A stretch of 53,550 bases of DNA from contig NZ_JTDW01000019.1 of the NCBI RefSeq assembly GCF_000943565.1, positions 1 to 53,550 of the forward strand. The letters are read 5' to 3'. Numbering within the stretch: the stretch's first letter is position 1; each line of letters begins with the position of its first letter. The notes under the pieces are model-generated. The model worked only from the letters and a program-made list of their open reading frames with translations. It was not told the origin of the DNA and made no database searches. The position numbers and the translations under genes are program-made. Shown in pieces: positions 35,855-44,329 of the stretch. This DNA comes from Neotamlana sedimentorum (lineage in GTDB: Bacteria; Bacteroidota; Bacteroidia; Flavobacteriales; Flavobacteriaceae).

Positions 35855-36541
35855 TTATAAACCAAATAACAACTTAGGATCTGGGCAATTGGATTTATAG
35901 AACTCAACATCTGCTTTACTTGAAACCCCAGGATAATCGCCCACACAACCTTGAATATCTTTTATAATTTGAAAGTGAAGATGTGGCGGATAATCACCAT
36001 TCACAGACGCATCGCCCAAAACAGCCATAAGCTCACCTTTTACAACAGGCATTCCTACTTTTAAATTAGCAATAGATTGTAAGCTTAAATGTCCATAAAG
36101 CGTGTAAAACACTTCGCTTTTATAGCAATGTTTTAAAATTATTGTTGGGCCGTAATCGCCAAAATTCGTATTATTTTTAAAACTATGCACTTCTCCATTT
36201 AAAGGTGAGAATATGCTAGTCTCTGCATCGCACCACAAATCTAAACCTATATGAATATTTCGTTCGGTTAAAGCTTGGCTATTAAAATGCTTACTTCGTT
36301 TGTAAATATTTCTAACTTCTAAATAACCTCCATAAGCTACTTTCCCATTCTGGTTTTGAATATGGTTAGATACAAATTCGGACAGTTTTGCCGAAGAAGA
36401 AACATCTACACTATTTAAAAAAGTATTTGTTTCAGATAAATTAATTGTTACAAAATCATCTTTAGAAAAAGAATCTCCTAAAACTGGAAAAGCATCATTT
36501 GCAAGTGACTTAATAAACTTTGAAAACGAATTAAAATCCAT
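35855..36541 (-). CDS. M23-family (LytM-like) metallopeptidase
   Basis: A 228-residue protein with a complete M23 active site: HIGLD (HxGxD), YGHLS and HLHFQ, which together bind zinc in glycyl-glycine and DAP-type peptidoglycan endopeptidases. There is no obvious signal peptide from the ATG at 36541, so export is uncertain and the substrate may not be peptidoglycan. It lies tail to tail with engB and 60 bases downstream of rimO on the same strand. Confidence 0.9.
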   Translation of the reverse strand: MDFNSFSKFIKSLANDAFPVLGDSFSKDDFVTINLSETNTFLNSVDVSSSAKLSEFVSNHIQNQNGKVAYGGYLEVRNIYKRSKHFNSQALTERNIHIGLDLWCDAETSIFSPLNGEVHSFKNNTNFGDYGPTIILKHCYKSEVFYTLYGHLSLQSIANLKVGMPVVKGELMAVLGDASVNGDYPPHLHFQIIKDIQGCVGDYPGVSSKADVEFYKSNCPDPKLLFGL

Positions 36542-36601
36542 AACCTACTCTTTTTCAACCAAAATAAGTTCTTTTTGAAAACTTTAAAACGTGATTTTAA
36601 A

Positions 36602-37906
36602 CTAATTTACCACGTCGGCATATAAATCGAAATCTTCAGCTTCAGTAATTTTAACAGTGGTGTATTCTCCAGTTTTTAAATAGGTTTTAGTTGCATCTAT
36701 TAAAACTTCGTTATCCACATCGGGAGAATCGAACTCGGTTCTACCAATAAAATAATTCCCCTCTTTTCTGTCGATAATCACTTTAAATTCTTGTCCAATT
36801 TTAGCTTGGTTAAGTTCCCAAGATATTTGCGATTGCAATTCCATAATTTGGTTTGCTCGATCTATTTTAACATCTTCTGGCACATCATCTTCTAAATTAT
36901 AAGCATGTGTGTTTTCTTCATGAGAATATGTAAAACAACCTAAACGCTCGAAACGCATATCTTTAACCCATTGCTTAAGTGTTTGAAAATCTTCTTCTGT
37001 TTCACCCGGATATCCAACAATTAAAGTGGTTCGAATAGTCATTTCTGGCACTTTTGCTCTAAATTCGTGTAAAAGCTTAGTTGTTTTAGCTTGCGTTGTA
37101 CCACGACGCATACTCTTTAAAATAGCATCGGAAATATGTTGTAAAGGAATATCAAGATAATTACAAATTTTAGGTTCGCGATTCATAACATCTAACACAT
37201 CCATTGGAAAACCAGTTGGAAATGCATAATGCAAACGAATCCACTCGATACCTTCAACCTTCACCAAAGCTTCTAAAAGTTCGGCTAAGTTTCGTTTTTT
37301 GTATAAATCGAGTCCGTAATAAGTTAAATCTTGAGCTATTAAAATTAATTCCTTAACGCCATTTGTAGCAAGTTTTTCTGCTTCAGTTACTAAATCTTCA
37401 ATTGGTGTACTGCGGTGTTTACCGCGCATTATTGGTATAGCACAGAAACTACACGGCCGATCGCAACCTTCAGCAATTTTTAAATAAGCGTAATTTTTAG
37501 GTGTTGTTGTTAAACGCTCTCCAATAAGTTCATGTTTATAATCGGCACCTAAAGCTTTTAGCAATCCTGGTAATTCGGTTGTACCAAAATATTGATCTAC
37601 GTCCGGAATTTCTTTTTCTAAATCTGGCTTGTAACGCTCCGAAAGACATCCTGTTACAAAAACCTTATCAACATCTCCGGCTTCCTTTTTTTGCATATAC
37701 TCTAAAATGGTATTTACACTTTCTTCTTTGGCATTATTAATAAAACCACAAGTGTTAATTACCACAATATTGCCCTCTTGTTCGTGCACTACGTCTTTAC
37801 CACTAGCTTTAAGCTGACCCATAAGCACTTCGCTATCGTAAACATTTTTACTACAACCTAAGGTTACAACGTTAATTCTGTTCTTTTTAAGAGTTTTAGT
37901 ACGCAT
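36602..37906 (-). CDS. rimO: Ribosomal protein S12 methylthiotransferase RimO
   Basis: Radical-SAM enzyme that methylthiolates Asp88 of ribosomal protein S12. The 434-residue protein has the N-terminal UPF0004 domain with three Cys (TLGCSKN, NTCGF, TGCLSERY), the radical-SAM CDRPCSFCAIP motif (CxxxCxxC) and a C-terminal TRAM domain. Two auxiliary and radical clusters are therefore expected. Confidence 0.97.
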   Translation of the reverse strand: MRTKTLKKNRINVVTLGCSKNVYDSEVLMGQLKASGKDVVHEQEGNIVVINTCGFINNAKEESVNTILEYMQKKEAGDVDKVFVTGCLSERYKPDLEKEIPDVDQYFGTTELPGLLKALGADYKHELIGERLTTTPKNYAYLKIAEGCDRPCSFCAIPIMRGKHRSTPIEDLVTEAEKLATNGVKELILIAQDLTYYGLDLYKKRNLAELLEALVKVEGIEWIRLHYAFPTGFPMDVLDVMNREPKICNYLDIPLQHISDAILKSMRRGTTQAKTTKLLHEFRAKVPEMTIRTTLIVGYPGETEEDFQTLKQWVKDMRFERLGCFTYSHEENTHAYNLEDDVPEDVKIDRANQIMELQSQISWELNQAKIGQEFKVIIDRKEGNYFIGRTEFDSPDVDNEVLIDATKTYLKTGEYTTVKITEAEDFDLYADVVN

Positions 37907-37927
37907 ACTTTTCTATAAATCAGGGCG

Positions 37928-37963
37928 CAAAGATACAACTAAATTAAACCTTTTATATATTTG
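37928..37963. promoter_or_regulatory. Divergent promoters of rimO and the serine hydrolase
   Basis: CAAAGATA at 37928-37935 reads TATCTTTG on the minus strand for rimO, and TATATTTG at 37956-37963 is the plus-strand -7 element for 37990-39072. Both match TAnnTTTG. Confidence 0.65.
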
Positions 37964-37989
37964 AGGGTCTTAAAATTAAAATCTACCTC

Positions 37990-39072
37990 ATGAAAACTGC
38001 TATTAACCTAATTATTTGTCCTTTATTCGTCTTACTTTTTTTCGGTTGCTCAGGTAACGACACAGATACCGAGCCAGAAAATGAAGATATAGAAACAACT
38101 ATTTATTTCCCACTGATTGATAACGATACTTGGGAAAGCACGTCTGTTACAGATTTAGATTGGAATGAAGCCGAGCTTCAAAATTTATATGATTTTTTAG
38201 AAGAGAACAACAGCAAAAGTTTCATGATACTTTATAATGGGAAAATTGTAGTTGAAAAATATTTTAACGATCATGATGAAGACACAAACTGGTATTGGGC
38301 AAGTGCAGGAAAAACATTAACCACCGCTATTACAGGAATTGCACAAGAAGAAGGTTATTTAAATATAAACGATAAAGTTTCCGATTATATAGGAACAGGT
38401 TGGACAAGCGCTACAACAGAACAAGAAGCATTAATTACCAACAAACATTTACTTACCATGACTTCTGGTTTAGATGATAGTGATGACGATATTGCTCCTG
38501 AAGACCTAACCTACCTCGCCGATGCAGGAACACGTTGGGCATACCATGGTGTTTTTTTAAAACTACAAGACGTTGTGGCAACAGCTACAGGCAGCACTTG
38601 GAATTCCTATTTTAATAGCAAACTAAAAGACGAAATAGGAATGAATGGGTTTTGGTTTCCTTTTGAGAGCACCAATGTGTATTGGAGCAATACCCGAAGT
38701 ATGGCACGTTTTGGTTTGCTAATGTATGCCAATGGCAAATGGGAAGATTCCCAAATTATTCCTGAAGGTTTTTTAAATGAAGCTATTAATACTTCGCAAA
38801 CCATTAATGAAGCTTACGGTTACATGTGGTGGCTAAACGGAAAAGAAAGTTACCATTTACCACAAACACAATTTGAATTTAACGGCGAACTTATTCCTAA
38901 CGCACCAAACGATATGTATGCTGGTTTAGGTAAAAACGACCAAAAACTTTACGTTATACCTAGCAAAAAATTAGTAATTATTAGAATGGGAGATGCCGCC
39001 AGTGAAGAGAATTTTGCCCTCTCTACTTTTGATAATGATTTATGGGAAAAAATTAACAATCTTATCGACTAA
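37990..39072 (+). CDS. Serine hydrolase lipoprotein (beta-lactamase fold)
   Basis: A 360-residue lipoprotein (lipobox FFGC at ~20) of the beta-lactamase/DD-peptidase (class C-like) family. The SxxK motif is SAGKTLT (residues ~108-114), the second motif is AYHG in place of YxN, and the third region is GLGKNDQKLYVIPSKKLVII. Probably an esterase or peptidase of the envelope; lactamase activity should not be assumed. Confidence 0.88.
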   Translation: MKTAINLIICPLFVLLFFGCSGNDTDTEPENEDIETTIYFPLIDNDTWESTSVTDLDWNEAELQNLYDFLEENNSKSFMILYNGKIVVEKYFNDHDEDTNWYWASAGKTLTTAITGIAQEEGYLNINDKVSDYIGTGWTSATTEQEALITNKHLLTMTSGLDDSDDDIAPEDLTYLADAGTRWAYHGVFLKLQDVVATATGSTWNSYFNSKLKDEIGMNGFWFPFESTNVYWSNTRSMARFGLLMYANGKWEDSQIIPEGFLNEAINTSQTINEAYGYMWWLNGKESYHLPQTQFEFNGELIPNAPNDMYAGLGKNDQKLYVIPSKKLVIIRMGDAASEENFALSTFDNDLWEKINNLID

Positions 39073-39182
39073 CCAATAAAACACTACAAAACAACCCGTT
39101 ACAAATAAACAAACACGACTCTATTTGTTAATGTTTTGTTAATTTTTAGTACTATGCGTAACAAAGTACCTTCTTTTAGACA

Positions 39183-39190
39183 TATATTTG
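39183..39190 (+). promoter_or_regulatory. -7 promoter element for 39231-39677
   Basis: TATATTTG, a perfect TAnnTTTG match, 41 bases before the ATG. Confidence 0.55.
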
Positions 39191-39230
39191 TATAAGAAAC
39201 TATTATATGTTTTAATCAATCGAAAAAATC

Positions 39231-39677
39231 ATGGTAACAACGCATCAAAAAAACATCGCTACATTTATTCACTTATCTACATTTAGCCGGTTCTTTATTC
39301 CGTTTGGAAATTTTGTAGGCCCACTAGTATTATGGTCCATAAACAAAGAGAAAAGTAATTTTATAGATACGCATGGTAAACAGGCTATTAATTTTCAAAT
39401 AAGTATTTTATTGTATGCCGTTATTCTGGGTACACTTTCTATTCCGTTTTTTATTTTCAAATTATTTAATGGTTTAGATGTTATAGATTTTCATGGCTTT
39501 AGTAATTTTCATATTAACGTTGGTAAGCCTTCTCCTCTACTTTATTTAGGTGGTTTTTTAGGTGCAGTTGCTGTTATTGCCTTTATTATTGAACTGATAT
39601 TAATTGTAGTTGCAAGTTTAAAAGCTAGAGATGGCGAGTTGTATGAATATCCTTTAACTATTAATTTTATAAAATAA
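39231..39677 (+). CDS. DUF4870 family membrane protein
   Basis: A 148-residue membrane protein with the DUF4870 pattern: N-terminal HLSTFSRFFIPFGNFVGPL, the conserved FIDTHGKQAINFQIS, and three hydrophobic helices. Function unknown. In flavobacteria it commonly precedes the padR/PspC/GIN set found just downstream here. Confidence 0.9.
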   Translation: MVTTHQKNIATFIHLSTFSRFFIPFGNFVGPLVLWSINKEKSNFIDTHGKQAINFQISILLYAVILGTLSIPFFIFKLFNGLDVIDFHGFSNFHINVGKPSPLLYLGGFLGAVAVIAFIIELILIVVASLKARDGELYEYPLTINFIK

Positions 39678-39772
39678 GAAATAACACACCCCTTACTCCT
39701 TTCTTTTTAAAGGGGACACTCAAACCGAATACTAAAACTTATAATTAACTAAAAGTTTATAAAAACTATGAA

Positions 39773-39862
39773 GCGCGTTAGGGATTGTAGCGGCATCCTT
39801 TTTTGAGGGACGAGAAAAAGATATAGCGGAAAGCCCGACCCCGAAGTTTCGAGGGTAACGCC
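39773..39862. repeat. Structured intergenic repeat before padR
   Basis: About 90 bases, from GCGCGTTAGGGATTGTAGCG to GAGGGTAACGCC, closed by complementary ends GCGTTA (39775-39780) and TAACGC (39856-39861) and containing AGCGGCATCC and AGCGGAAAGCCCGACCC. I recognise its core as a common Bacteroidota intergenic repeat. It is followed by a run of A and the ATCA tract. Confidence 0.65.
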
Positions 39863-39883
39863 AAAAAAAATAAATTTCATCAA

Positions 39884-39931
<48 letters not shown>

Positions 39932-39967
39932 AATGAACAGTTTTAAAAACATTAAACGCATGACCTT

Positions 39968-40312
39968 ATGAAGATAGAGAACACCAAAGCACAGATGCGA
40001 AAAGGCGTTTTAGAATTCTGCATACTTTCGGTTTTAAAAGACGAAGATGCTTATGTTGCAGAAATTTTAGACACCCTAAAAAATGCTAAGTTGCTGGTAG
40101 TTGAAGGCACTATTTACCCTTTACTTACACGACTTAAAAATGCGGGATTATTAAGCTACCGCTGGGAAGAATCGACCTCGGGACCGCCTAGAAAGTATTA
40201 CGGATTAACCGAAACGGGAAAACTATTTTTAAAAGAATTAAACACAACGTGGAGCGAATTGCACAACGCTGTAACTATTGTAACTAGCCAAAAAACAACC
40301 AAAAATGAATAA
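39968..40312 (+). CDS. PadR-family transcriptional regulator
   Basis: A 114-residue winged-helix repressor (KAQMRKGVLEFCILSVLKD, then VEGTIYPLLTRLKNAGLL). Its ATG is 39968. It overlaps the following PspC gene by eight bases, so it likely controls its own operon. Confidence 0.95.
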   Translation: MKIENTKAQMRKGVLEFCILSVLKDEDAYVAEILDTLKNAKLLVVEGTIYPLLTRLKNAGLLSYRWEESTSGPPRKYYGLTETGKLFLKELNTTWSELHNAVTIVTSQKTTKNE

Positions 40313-42101
40313 AACAGTCAACATAAATTTAGCAGGTATATTTTTTCATATAGATGAGGATGCTTACCTAAAATTACAACGCTATTTGGAGGCTATTAAA
40401 CGTTCGTTTACAGACTCGCAAGGGCGATCTGAAATTATAGCCGATATTGAAGCGCGTATTGCCGAACTTTTTAACGAGCGTGTACAAAACGACAAGCAAG
40501 TTATTGGTATTAAACAGGTAGATGATGTTATTGCCATTATGGGGCAACCGGAAGATTATATTGTAGACGACGAGATTTTTGAAGACGAGCCACAACCCGT
40601 TCGTCCTAAAAAAACAGGAAAGAAACAAAAGCTTTTTAGAGATCCAGACAATGCCTATGTTGGTGGTGTTTCGTCTGGTTTAGCACACTATTTTGGCATT
40701 GATGCTATTTGGATTCGTTTAGCTTGGATATTATTAATTTTTGGACTAGGAACTGGGGTTTTATTATACATTTTACTTTGGATTTTAGTACCTGAAGCCA
40801 AAACGACTGCCGAAAAAATTATGATGACCGGCGAACCGGTGAACATAAGTAACATTGAAAAAAAAATTAAAGATGGTTTTGAAAACGTAACAGAAACAGT
40901 TGGTAAAGCAGCGAAAAATGTTACCGATTCTGTTACTAATGCGGCTAAAAACGTAGATTTAAAAAAGCAATCGAATAACATAAAATCGTCTTCGCAAACT
41001 TTTTTTGATGCGGTTAGTAACTTTATCATGTTTTTTGTAAAGCTTTTTGCCAAATTTATAGGTATACTCTTAATTTTTGTTGGTGCTGCTACTTTAATTA
41101 CACTAATTATCGGACTTTTATCGGTTGGGGTAGTAGATATTATTCATATCCCGGGTTTAGATATGGTTGAAATTGCAAACACAGGAAACACGCCTATTTG
41201 GTTGGTATCTATTTTTACCTTTTTTGCAGTTGGTATTCCGTTTTTCTTCCTGTTTTATTTAGGTTTGAAAATTTTAATAACCAACTTAAAATCTATTGGT
41301 AATTTTGCAAAATTCACGCTACTAGGCTTATGGTTAATTTCTGTAATTGCTCTTGTTGTAATTGGGGTTAGACAAGCAAGCGAACATGCTTACGACGAAA
41401 GTTTTAATCAAAAAGTTGAGCTTCCTGTTACCGCAAACGATACACTTACCGTAAAAATGGTTAGTTCAGATAGTTTTCACTCTAGTTTTAACCGCAATAA
41501 CGGTTTTAAAATTAAGCATAACGAGGCCGGAGAAAAAGTAATTTACTCTACAGATATTAATATTAGAGTAAAATCTACCACCGAAAATACTGCAAAACTA
41601 ATTATTGAAAAACATGCCGATGGCAGCGATTACGATATTGCTTTACAACGTGCAAAAAACATTGTTTATACTTACGAGTTTAGAAATAACACTTTATACC
41701 TTAACGACCATTTAACCACTCATGTTAAAAACAAATTTAGCGACCAAGAGGTTTATGTTTACTTGTATTTACCAGAAAATGCCGTGGTTTATTTTAGCCA
41801 AAGCACAAAATCGTTTTTATCGTATTACCGTAATAGCAATAACTTGGTGTCTCGCGAACTTACAAACCATTATATAAAAATTAATGCTGAAGAATCTGAA
41901 TGTTTAGATTGCCCTGAAGAAGATGATTTTGAAATTGAAGTACACACGCCAAAATTAAAAATAAATGATGATGGTATTGAAATTACAACCGATGGCAACG
42001 AAATTAAAATTGATGATGAAGGTGTTAAAGCAACCTCTGAAACCGTTAGAGTTAACATTAATTCTGATGGCATTGAAATAGATTCTGATGAGAATAATTA
42101 A
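40305..42101 (+). CDS. PspC-domain envelope stress membrane protein
   Basis: A 598-residue protein. Residues ~1-85 are an N-terminal ARI-rich segment (IADIEARIAELFNERV), ~106-165 are a PspC domain (DAYVGGVSSGLAHYFGID with hydrophobic helices), further helices follow (~245-365), and the C-terminal part has a beta-rich region and an acidic tail. In flavobacteria this architecture follows padR. PspC domains serve envelope stress responses; a role as a membrane-stress effector is inference. Confidence 0.92.
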   Translation: MNKTVNINLAGIFFHIDEDAYLKLQRYLEAIKRSFTDSQGRSEIIADIEARIAELFNERVQNDKQVIGIKQVDDVIAIMGQPEDYIVDDEIFEDEPQPVRPKKTGKKQKLFRDPDNAYVGGVSSGLAHYFGIDAIWIRLAWILLIFGLGTGVLLYILLWILVPEAKTTAEKIMMTGEPVNISNIEKKIKDGFENVTETVGKAAKNVTDSVTNAAKNVDLKKQSNNIKSSSQTFFDAVSNFIMFFVKLFAKFIGILLIFVGAATLITLIIGLLSVGVVDIIHIPGLDMVEIANTGNTPIWLVSIFTFFAVGIPFFFLFYLGLKILITNLKSIGNFAKFTLLGLWLISVIALVVIGVRQASEHAYDESFNQKVELPVTANDTLTVKMVSSDSFHSSFNRNNGFKIKHNEAGEKVIYSTDINIRVKSTTENTAKLIIEKHADGSDYDIALQRAKNIVYTYEFRNNTLYLNDHLTTHVKNKFSDQEVYVYLYLPENAVVYFSQSTKSFLSYYRNSNNLVSRELTNHYIKINAEESECLDCPEEDDFEIEVHTPKLKINDDGIEITTDGNEIKIDDEGVKATSETVRVNINSDGIEIDSDENN

Positions 42102-42191
42102 AAACAATACAATTCATCCTGAATAATTTACAATTCGGAAATCAAAATTATAAAACACATCAATCAATCAATATTTTTGACTCACAAATAA

Positions 42192-42213
42192 ATCAATTAA
42201 AAAACGAACAATC
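42192..42213 (+). promoter_or_regulatory. Shared 5' leader before the GIN-domain gene
   Basis: ATCAATTAAAAAACG then AACAATC and ATG at 42214, the plus-strand version of the leader found before accessory genes at 4-14 kb. Confidence 0.6.
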
Positions 42214-42930
42214 ATGACCACTCTAATCAAAATCATTGTTGCTGCTGTACTAAGCTTAAGCCTATTTTCCTGTAAATTTGATATGGGCGAGCGCGGTAAC
42301 GGCAATGTTGTAACCAGTAATAGACCCATAACCGAAAGTTTTAATACCATTAAAGCTACCGAAGGTTTAGATGTGCATTTAACACAAAGCAATACCGAAA
42401 GTATTATTGTAGAAGCCGACGAAAATTTACAAAACCTAATTTTAACCGATATTGAAGATGGTGTTTTAAAAATACATTGTAAAGAAAGTATTGGTTACTC
42501 TACCACTTTAAAAGTTAATATTAATTTTAAAGACGTTCATAGCATTATATCTACAAGTGGTAGCGATGTTTTTTCAAAAACACCAATTGTTGCAGAACAT
42601 TTAAACTTAAAATCTAGTAGCGGAAGTGATATAAAACTAGAAGTAAACACCAACAGCCTAAATTGCAAAGCAAGCAGTGGTAGCGATATACGCTTAAGCG
42701 GAAGCACACAAAAACTAACAGCCCAAGCCTCTAGCGGTAGCGATATTAGAGCTGCAGATTTAATAACAAAAAGCAGCGAAGTAAAGGCTTCTAGCGGTGC
42801 AGAAATAACAGTTAACACAACCGAAACACTAATTGCAAAAGCTTCTAGTGGTGCAGATGTAAATTATTATGGAAACCCAAAAACTGTTGATAAAAGCGAT
42901 AGTTCGTCTGGGAGTGTGCAGCAACGATAG
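42214..42930 (+). CDS. GIN-domain (DUF2807) lipoprotein
   Basis: A 238-residue lipoprotein (lipobox LFSC at ~19) with a DUF2807 'putative auto-transporter adhesin, head GIN' domain. It shows the repeated SSGSD/SSGA motif (SSGSDI repeated about five times), giving a beta-helix. It belongs to the padR/PspC operon and ends in a SSGSVQ-rich tail. Likely surface or periplasmic; the role is unknown. Confidence 0.92.
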   Translation: MTTLIKIIVAAVLSLSLFSCKFDMGERGNGNVVTSNRPITESFNTIKATEGLDVHLTQSNTESIIVEADENLQNLILTDIEDGVLKIHCKESIGYSTTLKVNINFKDVHSIISTSGSDVFSKTPIVAEHLNLKSSSGSDIKLEVNTNSLNCKASSGSDIRLSGSTQKLTAQASSGSDIRAADLITKSSEVKASSGAEITVNTTETLIAKASSGADVNYYGNPKTVDKSDSSSGSVQQR

Positions 42931-42958
42931 GTACTTTAGTAAATAAATAAAAAAACAA

Positions 42959-42992
42959 AACAGGCTTCGATTAATTATTGAAGCCTGTTTTT
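42959..42992 (+). terminator. Intrinsic terminator after the GIN-domain gene
   Basis: AACAGGCTTC (42959-42968) pairs with GAAGCCTGTT (42980-42989) around an 11-base loop and is followed by a T run. It ends the padR/PspC/GIN operon. Confidence 0.85.
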
Positions 42993-43150
42993 GTTATACT
43001 AAAATATTCGCCAAAATTATACTCATAATACTAATTTGTATTTATTAATTGCCTTGTTTAATTACAAATCTCCAAAAAATCGAAACAAAACTTATTCGCC
43101 CTTAAGTTTTCGGAAATTTTATGCTAATTTTAATTATATTTTTACTTAAA

Positions 43151-44218
43151 ATGAAAATGCACCCCAAAACGGAAGTTACTTTAGAAGGACTGGAAAATTC
43201 GATTAATCGGGGTATAGATTATTTACACGATCACCAATTACCTAACGGAGAGTTTATAGTTTATTTATCTGGAGATGATGCTATGCAATCTTGGACGCTC
43301 CCAGAAAGTTGTATTTTTCCTGCTTCATTAATAGGTCATTCTTTACTCACTCTTAAGGAAGACAAAAGGGTAAAAGAAATTCTAGACAAGACTGCAGCTT
43401 TTTTAATTTACCAAATGGATATAGGCGCAACTTGGAACCATTACACTATTCTTCACAGATATAGAAAAGTTTGCCCACAAGACTTAGACGACACAGCATG
43501 TGTATCTCATTTTTTAAGAGCTATGAACGCTGATTTTTCTTCTGAAATTAATAAAAAATTAATTCTGGATAATAAGAGAAAAGATGGTCTATTTTATACT
43601 TGGATTACGTTTCGATTAAAATTAAATTTTAATAAATTATATTGGAAATTATCTTTTAGAGAACTTAAAGTTCCTGTTAAATCATTACTATTTTGGAGAT
43701 CGGCCGATTGCAAACGAAACGACGTTGATGCCGTTGTTAATGCAAACATTTTATATTATTTAGGAAACAGTAATGAAACAAAGCCAATCGTAAATTATTT
43801 AATTAAAATAATAAAAGAAAACAAGGAAAATGATTGCGATGCTTGGTACAGAAACCCCATAACGGTATATTATTTTATTTCAAGAAATTTTACCCATTGC
43901 AATAATCTTAATACCATAAAAAAAGATTTGATAAGTAAAGTATTAAAACATCAAAATAAAGATGGTAGTTTTAGTAAATCCAGTTTAGAAACGGCGCTAG
44001 CAATTAGTACATTATTAAACCTAAATTATATGGAAAGCGAAGTGTTTTTAGCTGCTAAACACCTAATATCTAACCAAAAACAAAGAGGCAATTGGAACCG
44101 CTGGACATTGTACTATTCAGGACGCAGAAAACGCGGGACATTTGGTTCTGAAGAAATAACAACGGGGTATTGTTTAGAAGCATTGGCTAAATTAAAACCG
44201 CTCCTATTACCCACTTAA
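43151..44218 (+). CDS. Class-II-terpene-cyclase-like alpha/alpha-toroid protein
   Basis: A 355-residue protein of the prenyltransferase/squalene-cyclase toroid fold. DLDDTA at 111-116 matches the DxDDTA signature of class II cyclases, whose central Asp protonates an alkene or epoxide. Further toroid hairpins carry NDVDAVVNANILYYL (190-204), a QW-like DGSFSKSSLETALAISTLL (271-289) and GNWNRW (313-318) followed by EEITTGYCLEAL. It is much shorter than squalene-hopene cyclase (~630 aa), so it resembles a single beta-type barrel. I use the ATG at 43151; the frame extends back to an ATG at 43121 but adds a non-conserved hydrophobic stretch. First gene of the cluster; it has its own 111-base gap before the next gene. 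A non-catalytic toroid is a possible alternative. Confidence 0.72.
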   Translation: MKMHPKTEVTLEGLENSINRGIDYLHDHQLPNGEFIVYLSGDDAMQSWTLPESCIFPASLIGHSLLTLKEDKRVKEILDKTAAFLIYQMDIGATWNHYTILHRYRKVCPQDLDDTACVSHFLRAMNADFSSEINKKLILDNKRKDGLFYTWITFRLKLNFNKLYWKLSFRELKVPVKSLLFWRSADCKRNDVDAVVNANILYYLGNSNETKPIVNYLIKIIKENKENDCDAWYRNPITVYYFISRNFTHCNNLNTIKKDLISKVLKHQNKDGSFSKSSLETALAISTLLNLNYMESEVFLAAKHLISNQKQRGNWNRWTLYYSGRRKRGTFGSEEITTGYCLEALAKLKPLLLPT

Positions 44219-44329
44219 TCAGATGTTATAACCAATTTATCTATTTTTTTACAATCTAAACATACACTAAACTATATTTACCCTATAATATCCCAAAACC
44301 TTATAAAACTTCAATTTAACCTAATATTT

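Noticed and set aside
39688-39712. CCCCTT...AAGGGG hairpin after the DUF4870 gene as a terminator
   Set aside because: Stem is short with a long loop and no U-run follows, so it is not a convincing terminator.
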